A DNA stretch of 64,000 nucleotides, taken from assembly GCA_900471925.1 (NCBI GenBank), contig UCGV01000010.1:414438-478437 (forward strand), written 5' to 3'. A program made the translations under genes and the position numbers. Position 1 is the stretch's first letter. Every line of letters starts with the position of its first letter. This document shows positions 47,197-57,533 of the stretch, piece by piece. The notes under the pieces were generated by a model that did not search any database, had not been told where the DNA came from, and was given only the letters and a program-made list of their open reading frames with translations. The DNA is from Hyphomicrobiales bacterium. Its GTDB lineage: Bacteria; Pseudomonadota; Alphaproteobacteria; Rhizobiales; Rhizobiaceae.

Positions 47197-47973
47197 ATGG
47201 GCACGATCGGGACGAAAGTTGAGAATGGACGCCGATGGGCGCAGTTGTTGCGACCTCTTTCGGTGCTGGTCGATCTCGTCTATCCGCCATCCTGTGCCGT
47301 CTGCGGGGTGGCGACAGGCAGCCACCGCGCGCTCTGCCCCAAATGCTGGTCCGGAATCCGCTTTATCGAGCGGCCTTTCTGCGAGGTGCTCGGCATTCCC
47401 TTCTCCCATGATCTCGGGGCGGGCATTCTCAGCGCAGAGGCGATTGCCCATCCGCCGCCTTTCGATCGACTTCGGTCGGCAGCCGTACATGACAAAGCCA
47501 TTCGCGACCTCGTGCACGGTCTGAAATATCGCGACCGCACCGATCTTGCACCGATGATGGCCGGCTGGATGCTGCGTGCCTCCGACGGCGCGGTCGAACG
47601 CTGCGATGCGATCATCCCCATTCCGCTTCACCGTAGCCGCATGGTGTCGCGCCGGTTCAACCAGGCGGCGGAACTTGCGCGGCATCTGGCCCGGCTTGCC
47701 GACAAGCCGCTGCTGCCGGCTACACTCCTGCGCGTCAAGCGCACCGGCCAGCAGGTCGGCCTCGGCCGTCGGGCGCGAGAGGACAATGTGCGTGGTGCCT
47801 TTGCAATTGCCGCGAACCGGGAAAACGACATTTTTGGTAAGCGTATCGTGCTGATCGACGACGTCTATACGACAGGGGCGACGGTGGGTGCGGCAACACG
47901 GACGCTACGCAAGGCGGGCGCCGCCGATATAACTGTTTTGACCTTTGCAAGGGCTCTTGCAGAAACTATATGA
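47197..47973 (+). CDS. ComF family protein (phosphoribosyltransferase fold)
   Basis: The 258-residue protein has an N-terminal four-cysteine zinc finger (CAVCG and CPKC) and a C-terminal phosphoribosyltransferase-like domain with the PRPP motif RIVLIDDVYTTGATVG. ComF relatives act in DNA uptake or in RecQ-linked repair; the role here is not known. ATG 47197 is chosen. It is followed by grxC. Confidence 0.9.
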   Translation: MGTIGTKVENGRRWAQLLRPLSVLVDLVYPPSCAVCGVATGSHRALCPKCWSGIRFIERPFCEVLGIPFSHDLGAGILSAEAIAHPPPFDRLRSAAVHDKAIRDLVHGLKYRDRTDLAPMMAGWMLRASDGAVERCDAIIPIPLHRSRMVSRRFNQAAELARHLARLADKPLLPATLLRVKRTGQQVGLGRRAREDNVRGAFAIAANRENDIFGKRIVLIDDVYTTGATVGAATRTLRKAGAADITVLTFARALAETI

Positions 47974-48005
47974 CAGGAAGAAAACAGCACCGTCTGGAGA
48001 CATTA

Positions 48006-48263
48006 ATGGTACCCGTTACCATCTATACACGGCAGTTCTGCGGCTTCTGTGCCCGCGCCAAGTCCCTGCTCGAGGAGAAGGGCGTTGAATACGTGGAACA
48101 TGATGCAACCTTCTCGCCCGACCTTCGCCAGGAAATGCTCGGCAAGTCGAACGGCCGCACCACCTTCCCGCAAATTTTCATCGGCAGCACGCATGTCGGC
48201 GGCTGTGACGATCTCTATGCACTGGATCGGGCCGGAAAGCTCGATCCTTTGCTGGCAGCCTGA
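48006..48263 (+). CDS. grxC: Glutaredoxin 3
   Basis: The 85-residue glutaredoxin has the dithiol active site CGFC (Cys12, Cys15) in YTRQFCGFC, the TTFPQIFI cis-proline region and the GGCDDLYALD glutathione-binding end. ATG 48006 follows GGAG at 47996-47999, six bases upstream. It lies between comF and the nitrilase gene, a common rhizobial order. Confidence 0.94.
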   Translation: MVPVTIYTRQFCGFCARAKSLLEEKGVEYVEHDATFSPDLRQEMLGKSNGRTTFPQIFIGSTHVGGCDDLYALDRAGKLDPLLAA

Positions 48264-48272
48264 GGTCGAGTG

Positions 48273-49130
48273 ATGAGCTTTACCGCCGCTGCCGTCCAGA
48301 TGTGCTCAGGTGTGGATCCGGAGCGGAATGCCGCTTCGATGGCGCGTCTCGTCCGGGAGGCGGCCGCAAAGGGTGCTACTTACGTTCAGACGCCTGAAAT
48401 GACCGGCATGTTGCAGCGCAATCGCGCTGCGGCAAAGGAAGTTCTGCGCGACGAGAGCAACGATATCATCGTCAAGACCGGTTCGGCACTTGCGGCAGAA
48501 CTCGGCATCTACATGCATGTCGGTTCGACCGCGATCGCACTCGACGACGGCAAGATGGCCAATCGCGGTTTCCTGTTTGGCCCCGACGGCAAGATCCTCA
48601 ATCGCTACGACAAGATCCATATGTTCGATGTCGATCTCGACAATGGCGAGAGCTGGCGCGAAAGTGCGGCCTACCGGCCAGGATCGGAAGCGCGCGTGCT
48701 GTCGCTGCCTTTCGTCGAGATGGGGTTCACCATCTGCTACGACGTGCGCTTCCCGCAGCTTTTCCGTGCCCAGGCGGTTGCCGGTGCCGAGGTGATGACC
48801 GTTCCGGCAGCATTCACGAAACAGACGGGCGAGGCGCATTGGGAAATCCTGCTGCGGGCGCGCGCCATTGAGAACGGCGTCTTCGTCATTGCCGCGGCAC
48901 AGGCCGGTCTGCATGAGGATGGTCGCGAGACATTCGGCCATTCGATGATCATCGATCCCTGGGGCAAAGTTCTCGCCTCTGCCGGCCCGATGGGCGAGGC
49001 CGTCATTGTTGCGGAGATCGATCCCGCTGCCGTGAAGGCTGCTCATGACAAGATCCCGAACCTTAAGAACGGCCGGGAGTTTTCCATCGAGAAGATTGCT
49101 GGAGGAATTTCGGGAGGCGTGGCAGCTTGA
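48273..49130 (+). CDS. Carbon-nitrogen hydrolase (Nit/omega-amidase type)
   Basis: The 285-residue nitrilase-superfamily enzyme has the Glu-Lys-Cys triad: Glu in TPEMTG, Lys in YDKIHMFDVD and Cys in FTICYDVRFP. This Nit1/Nit2-like form most likely repairs deaminated glutathione or acts as an omega-amidase; that detail is inference. ATG 48273 follows GAGG. It overlaps the DUF1178 start. Confidence 0.9.
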   Translation: MSFTAAAVQMCSGVDPERNAASMARLVREAAAKGATYVQTPEMTGMLQRNRAAAKEVLRDESNDIIVKTGSALAAELGIYMHVGSTAIALDDGKMANRGFLFGPDGKILNRYDKIHMFDVDLDNGESWRESAAYRPGSEARVLSLPFVEMGFTICYDVRFPQLFRAQAVAGAEVMTVPAAFTKQTGEAHWEILLRARAIENGVFVIAAAQAGLHEDGRETFGHSMIIDPWGKVLASAGPMGEAVIVAEIDPAAVKAAHDKIPNLKNGREFSIEKIAGGISGGVAA

Positions 49131-49555
49131 TCCGTTATTCCCTTATTTGTGAGAATGCGCACGAGTTCGAAGGCTGGTTTTCCGAAAGCGGTGATTTCGA
49201 TCGTCAGATCGAGAGCGGCTTTCTGACCTGCCCCGTCTGCAATTCCGCCTCCATCTCCAAGTCGCTCATGGCCCCATCCGTTTCGACCGCGCGCAAGAAG
49301 GAAGAGATGCAGACGGTCGCGATGGATGCGGCTCGCCGCGAAGCCTTCCTGAAACTCAAGGAGGCTGTTGCTGCCGTCAAGGCGAATTCCGAGGATGTCG
49401 GAACCCGCTTTCCCGAAGAAGCCCGCAAGATCCATTACGGCGAGGCGGACGCCCGCGGCATTATCGGCCAGGCAACACCGGATGAGGCGCAGGCGCTGGT
49501 GGAGGAGGGCATCGAGATTGCGGCTCTTCCGGTGCTTCCCGAAGACGTGAATTGA
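49127..49555 (+). CDS. DUF1178 family protein
   Basis: The 142-residue protein starts at TTG 49127 inside the stop region of the nitrilase gene (TTGA overlap), preceded by GGGAGG. The N-terminus RYSLICENAHEFEGWFSES and the CPVCNS pair are the DUF1178 hallmark, suggesting a zinc-binding fold. Coupling to the nitrilase gene is usual in rhizobia; function is unknown. Confidence 0.88.
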   Translation: MIRYSLICENAHEFEGWFSESGDFDRQIESGFLTCPVCNSASISKSLMAPSVSTARKKEEMQTVAMDAARREAFLKLKEAVAAVKANSEDVGTRFPEEARKIHYGEADARGIIGQATPDEAQALVEEGIEIAALPVLPEDVN

Positions 49556-49556
49556 G

Positions 49557-50135
49557 ATGGAGCAGGCGCGGCTGGCCTTTTACAATTTCGGCCTGCATGT
49601 AGCGCCGTCCGATAGCGAAGCGGTCGAAGGCTTCGTTCTGCGCGAACCTGCGAATTTCGAGGCTGCCGCCCGCGCCTGCGGCTTTGTCGGTCGTTCGGGT
49701 TATCCAGGATACCCCGGCCCCAGAAGCTGGGGGCCGCAGGTCTTCCCGCGTTATATGGAAGGTAGCGGTTTTACTTCGGCGCCGTCCTCGTTGTCGCTAT
49801 GGGCTGATATCGAGTCACTAATGGCTTTTAGCTATGACGGCGTGCACGCCGATGCACTGAAAACATGCCCGCAACTGGAATGTGAAACAGGACTGGCCGC
49901 CGCTGGTACTGTGGTGGGTTTCGGCCCATCACCGGCCTGACTGGCAGGAAGGTGTAGAGCGCCTCGAATATCTCGCCGACCACGGATCAGGTCCGCACGC
50001 CTTCACTTCAAGCAGCCTTATGGATCCGACGGAGCGGAAACCGTGGTCGATCGCGACCGCGTCAAGGAACTTGCGGCACGCAATGCCGAGACCCAGAAGG
50101 ATCTACTCGCTTTCGTTCAGACGCTGAAAGTATAG
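49557..50135 (+). pseudogene. DUF3291 family gene with two compensating frameshifts
   Basis: The first frame (49557-49862) gives AFYNFGLHVAPSD and LSLWADIESLMAFSYDGVHADAL, matching the DUF3291 family. It then derails after CTG 49857-49859 at the AAAA run 49860-49863; without one A, the reading continues KHARNWNVKQDWPPLVLWWV and HRPDWQEGVERLEYLADHGSG. A second shift near 50003-50007 (TTCACTTC, one base short) restores frame to give FKQPYGSDGAETVVDRDRV and stop at 50133. The two shifts cancel: 579 bases in all, 193 codons. It is either a recent pseudogene or two sequencing errors. No function is claimed. Confidence 0.82.
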
Positions 50136-50145
50136 AGCCGCAGGA

Positions 50146-50892
50146 TCAGACCGGTCGTTTTGCCAGCAGCATATAGTTCACGTCCATATCCTTCGACAAA
50201 TTCCACTGATTTGCCAATGGATTGAAGAAGACACCGGTACGATCGATGATTTCGAGGCCGTTTGCGGCAAGCGGCTTTTCCAGTTCTTCCGGGCGCACCA
50301 GCTTTTCATATTGGTGGGTGCCACGCGGCAGCCAGCGCAGAACATTTTCTGCGGCAAAGATCGCAAGCGCCGCTGCCTTCATGGTGCGATTGATGGTGGC
50401 AACGAACATCAGGCCGCCGGGGCGGACCATGCTGGCGCAGGTATTCATGAAAAGCTCGACATCGGCGACATGCTCGACCACTTCCATGTTGAGCACTATG
50501 TCGAAGGTTTCGCCCGCTGCGGCAAGCTCTTCGGCGGTCACAGCGCGATAGTCCACCGAAACGCCCGATGCCTTGGCATGGGTGGAGGCGATGCCGATAT
50601 TCTTTTCCGATGGATCGGCTCCGACGACTTCGGCGCCCATGCGGGCAACAGGCTCGGACAGGAGGCCGCCACCGCAGCCGATATCGAGAACCCGCAGGCC
50701 TTCCAGCGGCTTCGGGCTCTTCGGATTACGCTCGAAATTCTCAGCTGCCCTGTCACGGATATAAGCAAGGCGAACGGGATTGAATTTATGCAGCGGCTTG
50801 AACTTGCCGGTCGGGCTCCACCATTCGGCCGCCATGGCGGAAAAGCGATCGACTTCGCCCTGGTCGATGGTGGTCTTTGCCGCTTCGCTCAT
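50146..50892 (-). CDS. ubiG: Ubiquinone O-methyltransferase
   Basis: The 248-residue SAM-dependent enzyme methylates hydroxyl groups of ubiquinone precursors. The motif [19 protein letters not shown] is the UbiG signature, followed by [10 protein letters not shown] and the C-terminal [15 protein letters not shown]. It is convergent with the DUF3291 gene. A shared terminator lies upstream at 51031-51058. Confidence 0.95.
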   Translation of the reverse strand: MSEAAKTTIDQGEVDRFSAMAAEWWSPTGKFKPLHKFNPVRLAYIRDRAAENFERNPKSPKPLEGLRVLDIGCGGGLLSEPVARMGAEVVGADPSEKNIGIASTHAKASGVSVDYRAVTAEELAAAGETFDIVLNMEVVEHVADVELFMNTCASMVRPGGLMFVATINRTMKAAALAIFAAENVLRWLPRGTHQYEKLVRPEELEKPLAANGLEIIDRTGVFFNPLANQWNLSKDMDVNYMLLAKRPV

Positions 50893-51030
50893 CCTGCACT
50901 CCTTTATCTTTCAACCAGTGAAGTCGGACGATCGGGGCGATAAGTCAAGGGCCGGCCGCGTCGCACCAAGACAGCCGAACTCGTATGTCTCACGACATCA
51001 TGCAGGACAGCGAGCGCATGCCCTGTCAAC

Positions 51031-51058
51031 AAAAACCCCGCATGAATGCGGGGTTTTT
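51031..51058. terminator. Bidirectional rho-independent terminator
   Basis: CCCCGCA and TGCGGGG form a 7-base-pair stem with a TGAA loop, flanked by AAAAA on one side and TTTTT on the other. It lies just downstream of the BA14K gene on the minus strand and upstream of ubiG. Confidence 0.88.
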
Positions 51059-51079
51059 CAGGTCGATAGCGAGATATTC

Positions 51080-51544
51080 TTACTGGCACTGGCGGCGGGG
51101 GCCGTTCAACGGCTGATACGTATTGTCGGATGCCCGATAAGAACGATACTTGCTGTAGCAATAATCTATGTGGGAGTTGCCGGTACGCACGCGCGGCTGC
51201 GAGGCGATGATACCGCCGATGATGGCGCCCGCGGCCAAGCCGCCGATGATGGCGCCGGTGTTGTCGTTGCGATAATACCGATCCCGGTAGTATCGGTTGC
51301 CGTAGTACCGATTGCCATAATAGCGCCGGTCATAGCTGCCATGGTAGCGACGGTTATAGTTGTATCGGGGGCAGTTAGTGAAATTGTTGCAACCGACCTG
51401 GATAAGTCCTGCCGCGTCGCCCTCAGGTTGCGCTACCGCGGATTGCACCGGATTTGCCGTGTAGGCCGGCCCTGCCCAGGCTGGCATTCCGGAAAATGCG
51501 GTTGCAATCGACAGGGCAATTATCGCTAATCTTCTCATTTTCAT
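51080..51544 (-). CDS. BA14K family exported protein
   Basis: The 154-residue protein has a signal peptide ([21 protein letters not shown]), a Tyr/Arg-rich repeat zone [18 protein letters not shown], a glycine-zipper-like [18 protein letters not shown], and the C-terminal BA14K motif [20 protein letters not shown] followed by GPRRQC. BA14K proteins are immunoreactive or lectin-like proteins of rhizobia and Brucella. ATG 51544 is chosen. A strong terminator ends it. Confidence 0.87.
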   Translation of the reverse strand: MKMRRLAIIALSIATAFSGMPAWAGPAYTANPVQSAVAQPEGDAAGLIQVGCNNFTNCPRYNYNRRYHGSYDRRYYGNRYYGNRYYRDRYYRNDNTGAIIGGLAAGAIIGGIIASQPRVRTGNSHIDYCYSKYRSYRASDNTYQPLNGPRRQCQ

Positions 51545-51927
51545 CACCAGCGTTCATGGAACATCTATCTGTGATTTAAACGCATTTGACGCCAATAGGT
51601 TTCACGGCACTTTTGTCATGCCTGATGTCGCCTGAGAAATTGCTGCAAGCCGCCATCGGTATTCCGGATTTGAGTTGGAATCCAAAAGTCTCTATCGGCG
51701 GTGGCAGATATCAGGATGAAAGGCCCTGCCATTTCGCGCTTTTCCTGCCCTTGCCACCCCCTTTCAAACTCGCTAAGAGACGCGCCAACTTTCGTCCTTG
51801 GCTGACAGGGCTTAGAAGCGCTCCAGAAACCAGTGTTTCCGGGCTCTTCGGCCATTCTGCAGCCGGGATATTCTGATGCCCGGGAGGGCAGTACGCATCT
51901 TCTCCCGGCGGGTTGTGGTAGAGGCTT
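51545..51927. other. Intergenic region upstream of lysC
   Basis: This gap of 383 bases lies between the divergent BA14K and lysC genes. I see no convincing gene; an open frame at 51586-51876 has no ribosome binding site or coding-like pattern. A stem CCGGGAG (51880-51886) and CTCCCGG (51902-51908) lies just upstream of lysC, and GAGG at 51918-51921 is the lysC ribosome binding site. Promoters for both genes are expected here. Confidence 0.6.
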
Positions 51928-53202
51928 ATGGCACGCATCGTTATGAAATTCGGCGGAACTTCCGTCGCTGATCTGGACCGCATCAAGAACGTTGCCCGCC
52001 ATGTGAAACGCGAAGTCGATGCCGGCCACGAAGTGGCTGTCGTCGTTTCCGCTATGTCCGGCAAGACCAATGAACTGGTCGGCTGGGTGCAGAACACGCC
52101 GAAGGTGATCGGCGCCAATTCGCCATTCTATGATGCGCGCGAATATGACGCCGTCGTCGCTTCCGGCGAACAGGTCACGTCCGGCCTTCTGGCGATCGCA
52201 CTGCAGAGCATGGGCATCAATGCCCGCTCCTGGCAGGGCTGGCAGATCCCGATCCGCACCGACAATGCCCATGGCGCTGCGCGCATCATGGAAATCGACG
52301 GGACCGATATCATCAAGCGCATGGGCGAGGGGCAGGTTGCCGTCGTCGCCGGCTTCCAGGGCCTCGGCCCCGACAATCGCATCGCGACGCTCGGACGCGG
52401 CGGTTCGGATACATCGGCGGTGGCCATCGCCGCTGCCGTCAAGGCAGACCGCTGCGACATCTATACCGATGTGGACGGCGTCTATACGACCGACCCGCGC
52501 ATCGAGCCGAAGGCACGCCGCCTGAAGAAGATCGCTTTCGAAGAAATGCTGGAAATGGCATCGCTCGGCGCCAAGGTTCTTCAGGTGCGCTCGGTCGAGC
52601 TCGCCATGGTGCACAAGGTACGCACCTTCGTGCGTTCGTCTTTCGAGGATCCCGATGCTCCGGGCATGGGCGACCTCATGAACCCGCCCGGAACGCTGAT
52701 TTGTGACGAGGATGAAATCGTGGAACAGGAAGTAGTCACCGGCATCGCCTATGCCAAGGATGAGGCTCAGATCTCGCTTCGCCGTCTTGCCGACCGGCCG
52801 GGTGTTTCCGCCGCGATCTTCGGGCCGCTTGCCGAGAGCCACATCAACGTCGACATGATCGTCCAGAACATTTCCGAAGACGGTTCGAAGACCGACATGA
52901 CCTTCACCGTTCCTTCGGGCGATGTCGAAAAGGCCATCAAGGTTCTCTCCGACAACAAGGACAAGATCGGCTACGACGTCGCGCAGAGCGAATCGGGTCT
53001 GGTCAAGGTTTCGGTTATCGGCATCGGCATGCGCAGCCATGCGGGCGTTGCGGCAACCGCCTTCCGCGCACTTGCCGAAAAAGGCATCAACATCAAGGCG
53101 ATCACGACCTCTGAAATCAAGATTTCGATCCTGATCGACGGTCCCTATGCAGAACTCGCTGTCAGAACTTTGCATTCCTGCTACGGTCTGGATAAGAATT
53201 GA
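51928..53202 (+). CDS. lysC: Aspartate kinase
   Basis: The 424-residue kinase starts the aspartate family pathway. KFGGTSV is the N-terminal ATP/aspartate motif, and VVVSAMSGKTNELVG and GRGGSDTSAVAIAAAV follow. Two ACT domains in the C-terminal third (FGPLAESHINVDMIVQNIS and GMRSHAGVAATAFRALAEKG) give feedback control, probably by lysine and threonine. The start ATG follows GAGG. It is followed by ptsP at 90 bases. Confidence 0.96.
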   Translation: MARIVMKFGGTSVADLDRIKNVARHVKREVDAGHEVAVVVSAMSGKTNELVGWVQNTPKVIGANSPFYDAREYDAVVASGEQVTSGLLAIALQSMGINARSWQGWQIPIRTDNAHGAARIMEIDGTDIIKRMGEGQVAVVAGFQGLGPDNRIATLGRGGSDTSAVAIAAAVKADRCDIYTDVDGVYTTDPRIEPKARRLKKIAFEEMLEMASLGAKVLQVRSVELAMVHKVRTFVRSSFEDPDAPGMGDLMNPPGTLICDEDEIVEQEVVTGIAYAKDEAQISLRRLADRPGVSAAIFGPLAESHINVDMIVQNISEDGSKTDMTFTVPSGDVEKAIKVLSDNKDKIGYDVAQSESGLVKVSVIGIGMRSHAGVAATAFRALAEKGINIKAITTSEIKISILIDGPYAELAVRTLHSCYGLDKN

Positions 53203-53291
53203 TTCCCAGCGGGCGGCCTGCCCCTTCAGGTTGAAGATGCGGCCGGTTTGCTGGCCGCGTTAGGCGTTTGTTTCGGGGAGCTTGAGACGCA

Positions 53292-55559
53292 ATGAGAGAC
53301 CTTTCCGGCGGTCCGCGCGTATTGCTCAAGCGGCTGCGCGAATTGATGGCGGAGCCGCTGGAGCCGCAGGAGCGACTCGACCGGATCGTTCGCCAGATTG
53401 CCAGCAACATGGTGGCGGAGGTGTGCTCCGTCTATGTCCTGCGCGCCGATGGCGTGCTCGAACTCTACGCGACCGAAGGTCTCAACAAGGAAGCCGTCCA
53501 CCTTTCACAGCTGAAGATGGGGCAGGGCCTCGTCGGCACCATCGCGGCATCGGCAGCACCCCTCAATCTTTCCGACGCACAGTCGCATCCCGCCTTCCGC
53601 TACCTGCCGGAAACGGGCGAAGAAATCTACCATTCCTTCCTCGGCGTGCCGATCCTGCGCACCGGGCGCTCGCTCGGCGTTCTCGTCGTACAGAACAAGG
53701 CGAGCCGCAACTATCGCGACGAAGAGCTGGAAGCGCTCGAAACGACGGCGATGGTTCTCGCCGAGATGATTGCGACCGGCGAATTGAAGAAGATCACCAA
53801 GCCGGGTCTCGAACTCGATCTTACCCGCTCGGTCACAGTCGATGGCGATACGTATAATGACGGTATCGGCCTTGGCTATGTCGTGCTGCACGAGCCGCGT
53901 ATCGTCGTCACCAATCTTCTGAACGAGGACGCGGAGAAGGAAATCCGGCGGCTGGCGGAGGCGATGGGCTCGCTCCGGATTTCGATCGACGACATGCTGT
54001 CGCGCCGCGACGTATCGATGGAAGGCGAGCACCGTGAGGTGCTGGAAACCTATCGCATGTTCGCCCATGACCAAGGCTGGGTGCGCAAGTTGGAAGAGGC
54101 GATCCGCAACGGCCTGACGGCGGAAGCAGCCGTCGAGAAGGTGCAGAGCGACACCAAGGCGCGGATGATGCGTCTGACCGATCCGTATCTGCGTGAGCGG
54201 ATGCACGATTTCGAAGATCTGGCGAACCGGCTGTTGCGTGTGTTGACTGGCTATACCGGCCGCACGACGGCGGAAGGTTTTCCGACCGATGCCATTATCC
54301 TGGCGCGCGCCATGGGAGCGGCCGAACTGCTCGATTATCCGCGTGCCAATGTGCGCGGCCTGGTCCTGGAAGAGGGTGCGGTCACGAGTCATGTGGTCAT
54401 CGTTGCGCGCGCCATGGGCATTCCGGTCATCGGCCAGGCGGCGGGTGTGGTGGCGCTTGCTGAAAATGGTGACGCCGTCATCATCGATGGTGACGAAGGG
54501 CATGTGCATATCCGGCCGATGCCGGAGCATCAGCGCTCCTATGAAGAAAAGGTGCGTTTCCGCGCCAGGCGACAGGAGCAGTTCCGGGCGCTGCGCTCTG
54601 TCGAACCGGTCACCCGCGACGGGCAGCGTATCCAGCTTCTGATGAATGCCGGCCTGCTGGTCGATCTGCCGCAACTGGCGGAATCGGGTGCCGAGGGCAT
54701 CGGTCTTTTCCGCACCGAACTGCAATTCATGATCGCCTCGACCATGCCGAAGGCGGAAGAGCAGGAGATGTTCTACCGCAATGTGCTGAAGCAGGCAGGC
54801 GGGCGCGTCGTGACCTTCCGCACGCTCGATATCGGCGGTGACAAGGTCGTTCCTTATTTCCGCGGCCATGAAGAGGAAAACCCGGCGCTGGGTTGGCGGG
54901 CGATCCGCCTGTCGCTCGATCGGCCGGGGCTATTGCGGACGCAATTGCGCGCGATGCTGAAGGCTGCGGCCGGTACCGAACTGAAGCTGATGGTGCCGAT
55001 GGTCACGGAAGTTTCGGAACTGAGGCAGGTGCGCGAACTGTTGCAGAAGGAAGTGCAGCATCTGTCGCGCTTCGGTCATGGCCTGCCACGCAAGCTGCAG
55101 TTCGGCGCGATGCTGGAAGTGCCGGCACTGCTTTGGCAGCTCGATGAGCTGATGGATGCTGTCGATTTCGTTTCGGTCGGCTCCAATGACCTCTTCCAGT
55201 TCGCCATGGCGGTCGATCGCGGCAATGCCCGCGTTTCCGAGCGTTTCGATCCGCTCGAGCGACCGTTCCTGCGCATGCTGCGCGATATCGTGCGCGGCGC
55301 GGATCGCAACAAGACACCGGTAACGCTCTGCGGCGAACTGGCCGGCAAACCACTTTCAGCGATGGCGCTGTTGGGGGTCGGCTTCCGTTCCATCTCCATG
55401 TCGCCAGCCTCGATCGGACCGGTGAAGGCAATGCTGCTTGGCCTTGATGCCGAGGCGCTGACGAAGGCAGTCAATGAGGCGCTCGATGATCGGAACGCGA
55501 CAGTGCCGATGCGCGAAGTCCTTGCCCGCTTCGCAGAGAGCCACAATATTCCCCTTTAG
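53292..55559 (+). CDS. ptsP: Nitrogen-related PTS enzyme I (EI-Ntr)
   Basis: The 755-residue protein combines an N-terminal GAF domain (about residues 20-170) with a PEP-phosphotransferase core. The phospho-histidine is His367 in GAVTSHVVIVARAMGIP, and the PEP-binding C-terminus has GLFRTELQFM, FRTLDIGGDK and SVGSNDLFQFAMAVDRGN. It starts the phosphorelay EI-Ntr to NPr to EIIA-Ntr, linking nitrogen status and potassium or virulence control. GGGAG precedes the ATG. Adjacency to lysC is typical of rhizobia. Confidence 0.95.
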   Translation: MRDLSGGPRVLLKRLRELMAEPLEPQERLDRIVRQIASNMVAEVCSVYVLRADGVLELYATEGLNKEAVHLSQLKMGQGLVGTIAASAAPLNLSDAQSHPAFRYLPETGEEIYHSFLGVPILRTGRSLGVLVVQNKASRNYRDEELEALETTAMVLAEMIATGELKKITKPGLELDLTRSVTVDGDTYNDGIGLGYVVLHEPRIVVTNLLNEDAEKEIRRLAEAMGSLRISIDDMLSRRDVSMEGEHREVLETYRMFAHDQGWVRKLEEAIRNGLTAEAAVEKVQSDTKARMMRLTDPYLRERMHDFEDLANRLLRVLTGYTGRTTAEGFPTDAIILARAMGAAELLDYPRANVRGLVLEEGAVTSHVVIVARAMGIPVIGQAAGVVALAENGDAVIIDGDEGHVHIRPMPEHQRSYEEKVRFRARRQEQFRALRSVEPVTRDGQRIQLLMNAGLLVDLPQLAESGAEGIGLFRTELQFMIASTMPKAEEQEMFYRNVLKQAGGRVVTFRTLDIGGDKVVPYFRGHEEENPALGWRAIRLSLDRPGLLRTQLRAMLKAAAGTELKLMVPMVTEVSELRQVRELLQKEVQHLSRFGHGLPRKLQFGAMLEVPALLWQLDELMDAVDFVSVGSNDLFQFAMAVDRGNARVSERFDPLERPFLRMLRDIVRGADRNKTPVTLCGELAGKPLSAMALLGVGFRSISMSPASIGPVKAMLLGLDAEALTKAVNEALDDRNATVPMREVLARFAESHNIPL

Positions 55560-55587
55560 GCATATATAAGAAGAGTAGGAGTAAGGG

Positions 55588-56667
55588 GTGGCGAAGCTTC
55601 CCATTGAAAAGATGCGCGAGCTTGAGCGCCGCTTCGGCGAGATCGAAGCGCGCATGTCGGCCGGCCCTTCGGCTGACGTCTATGTAAAGCTTGCATCCGA
55701 ATATTCCGAACTACAGCCTGTGGTCACCAAGATCCGCGCCTATCAAAAGGCGGTCGGCGAACTCGCGGATCTTGAGGTATTGCTCGAGGACAAGTCCGTC
55801 GATCGCGACATGCGTGACCTCGCCGAACTCGAATTGCCTGATGTGAAGGAGCGGATCGAGGCGCTGGAGAATGAAATCCAGATCCTGCTCTTGCCGAAAG
55901 ACACAGCCGACGAAAAGAGCGCGATCCTGGAAATCCGCGCAGGCACGGGTGGCAATGAGGCAGCGCTTTTTGCCGGCGATCTCTACCGCATGTACGAGCG
56001 GTTTGCATCGACGCGCGGCTGGAAGGTGGAAGTGCTCTCGTCGAGCGAAGGTGAAGCCGGGGGCTTCAAGGAAATCATCGCGACAATCACCGGCAAGGGT
56101 GTCTTCGCCAAGCTGAAGTTCGAATCCGGCGTGCATCGCGTGCAGCGCGTGCCGGAGACGGAAGCCGGCGGGCGCATTCACACGTCGGCTGCGACGGTCG
56201 CCGTTCTTCCCGAAGCCGAGGAAATCGATATCGAGATCCGGCCGGAAGATATTCGCATCGACACGATGCGGTCTTCAGGGGCCGGCGGCCAGCACGTCAA
56301 TACGACAGACTCGGCGGTGCGTATCACCCATCTGCCGACAGGTATCGTCGTCACCAGCTCGGAAAAATCGCAGCACCAGAACCGTGCCAAGGCCATGCAG
56401 GTGCTGCGTTCGCGCCTTTATGACGCCGAGCGGCAGAGGGCCGACAACGAGCGGTCCGCCGATCGCAAGAGCCAGGTCGGTTCCGGCGATCGTTCCGAAC
56501 GCATCCGCACCTATAATTTCCCGCAGGGGCGCATCACCGATCACCGCATCAACCTGACGCTCTACAAGCTCGACAGGATGATGGAAGGCGAGATCGACGA
56601 GGTGGTGGATGCGCTGCTGGCCGACTATCAGGCAAGCCAGCTTGCGCAGCTTGGCGAACAGCAATGA
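55588..56667 (+). CDS. prfA: Peptide chain release factor 1
   Basis: The 359-residue factor reads UAA and UAG. The peptidyl hydrolysis motif GGQ is at residues 233-235 in [16 protein letters not shown], with Gln235 the site methylated by PrmC. The codon-recognition position reads PET ([17 protein letters not shown]) instead of the PAT of E. coli, which is a known allowed P-x-T form. The start is GTG 55588 with AGGAGTAAGGG directly upstream. The stop overlaps the prmC start by 4 bases. Confidence 0.96.
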   Translation: MAKLPIEKMRELERRFGEIEARMSAGPSADVYVKLASEYSELQPVVTKIRAYQKAVGELADLEVLLEDKSVDRDMRDLAELELPDVKERIEALENEIQILLLPKDTADEKSAILEIRAGTGGNEAALFAGDLYRMYERFASTRGWKVEVLSSSEGEAGGFKEIIATITGKGVFAKLKFESGVHRVQRVPETEAGGRIHTSAATVAVLPEAEEIDIEIRPEDIRIDTMRSSGAGGQHVNTTDSAVRITHLPTGIVVTSSEKSQHQNRAKAMQVLRSRLYDAERQRADNERSADRKSQVGSGDRSERIRTYNFPQGRITDHRINLTLYKLDRMMEGEIDEVVDALLADYQASQLAQLGEQQ

Positions 56668-57533
56668 GTGCATCCGGGCCGACGGTTTCAGAGATGCTGG
56701 CCGAGGCCCGGCGCCGCTTCACCGAAGCGGGCATCGTCAATCCGCAGGCCGATGCGCGGATCCTGATTTCCGGCCTGCTCCAGCTTTCCCCGACCGGGAT
56801 GCTTGTCGCGGGTCGCGAGCCGGTTTCGGAAGAACAGGCGGCAAGTATCGGCCGGGCCATCGAACGACGACTGAGGCACGAGCCGGTGCATCGCATTCTC
56901 GGTGAGCGTGAGTTTTACGGACTGCCGCTTTCGCTGTCGGCCGGTACGCTGGAACCGCGGCCCGATACGGAAATTCTCGTCGATACGATCATTCCTTATC
57001 TGCGCGATCTTGCAAATACCGGGGAGAGTCTCCACATCCTCGATATGGGAACCGGGACGGGTGCGATTTGCCTTGCGCTCCTCAGTGAATGTCCGGAAGC
57101 ATCGGGCGTCGGTAGCGACATTTCGACCGATGCACTGGAGACGGCAAGATCAAACGCAGAAAGAAACGGGTTGAAGGATCGATTTTCAACCATTCGGTCG
57201 AACTGGTTCGAGAACATCCACGGGACGTTTCATGTAATTGTCTCAAATCCGCCCTATATTGCTTCCAATGTCATTCACGATCTTGCTCACGAAGTGACGA
57301 AATTTGATCCGGCTGCAGCTCTGGACGGCGGCACGGATGGGCTTGACGCTTACAAAGCCATAGCAAAGGATGCGGCAAGGTTCGTGCGATCAAATGGAAT
57401 CGTCGGACTGGAAATTGGCTACGATCAGCGAAACGATGTGACGGCGATCTTCGAAGCAGAAGGCTTCAAGTGCCTCAAATCCGTGAAAGATTATGGTCAG
57501 AACGACAGGGTGCTCGTGTTTACGCCGGCATGA
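56664..57533 (+). CDS. prmC: Release factor glutamine methyltransferase
   Basis: The 289-residue enzyme methylates the GGQ glutamine of release factors. NPPY, the glutamine-binding motif, is at residues 195-198; the SAM motif is [14 protein letters not shown], and [11 protein letters not shown] lies before it. It is coupled to prfA by an ATGA overlap. From about 57120 onward the DNA turns AT-richer by eye (near 46 percent GC compared with about 60), although the protein stays in family pattern. Confidence 0.94.
   Translation: MSASGPTVSEMLAEARRRFTEAGIVNPQADARILISGLLQLSPTGMLVAGREPVSEEQAASIGRAIERRLRHEPVHRILGEREFYGLPLSLSAGTLEPRPDTEILVDTIIPYLRDLANTGESLHILDMGTGTGAICLALLSECPEASGVGSDISTDALETARSNAERNGLKDRFSTIRSNWFENIHGTFHVIVSNPPYIASNVIHDLAHEVTKFDPAAALDGGTDGLDAYKAIAKDAARFVRSNGIVGLEIGYDQRNDVTAIFEAEGFKCLKSVKDYGQNDRVLVFTPA

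Noticed and set aside
51586..51876. A 96-codon ORF upstream of lysC
   Set aside because: There is no ribosome binding site, no coding-like third-position pattern and no recognisable motif.
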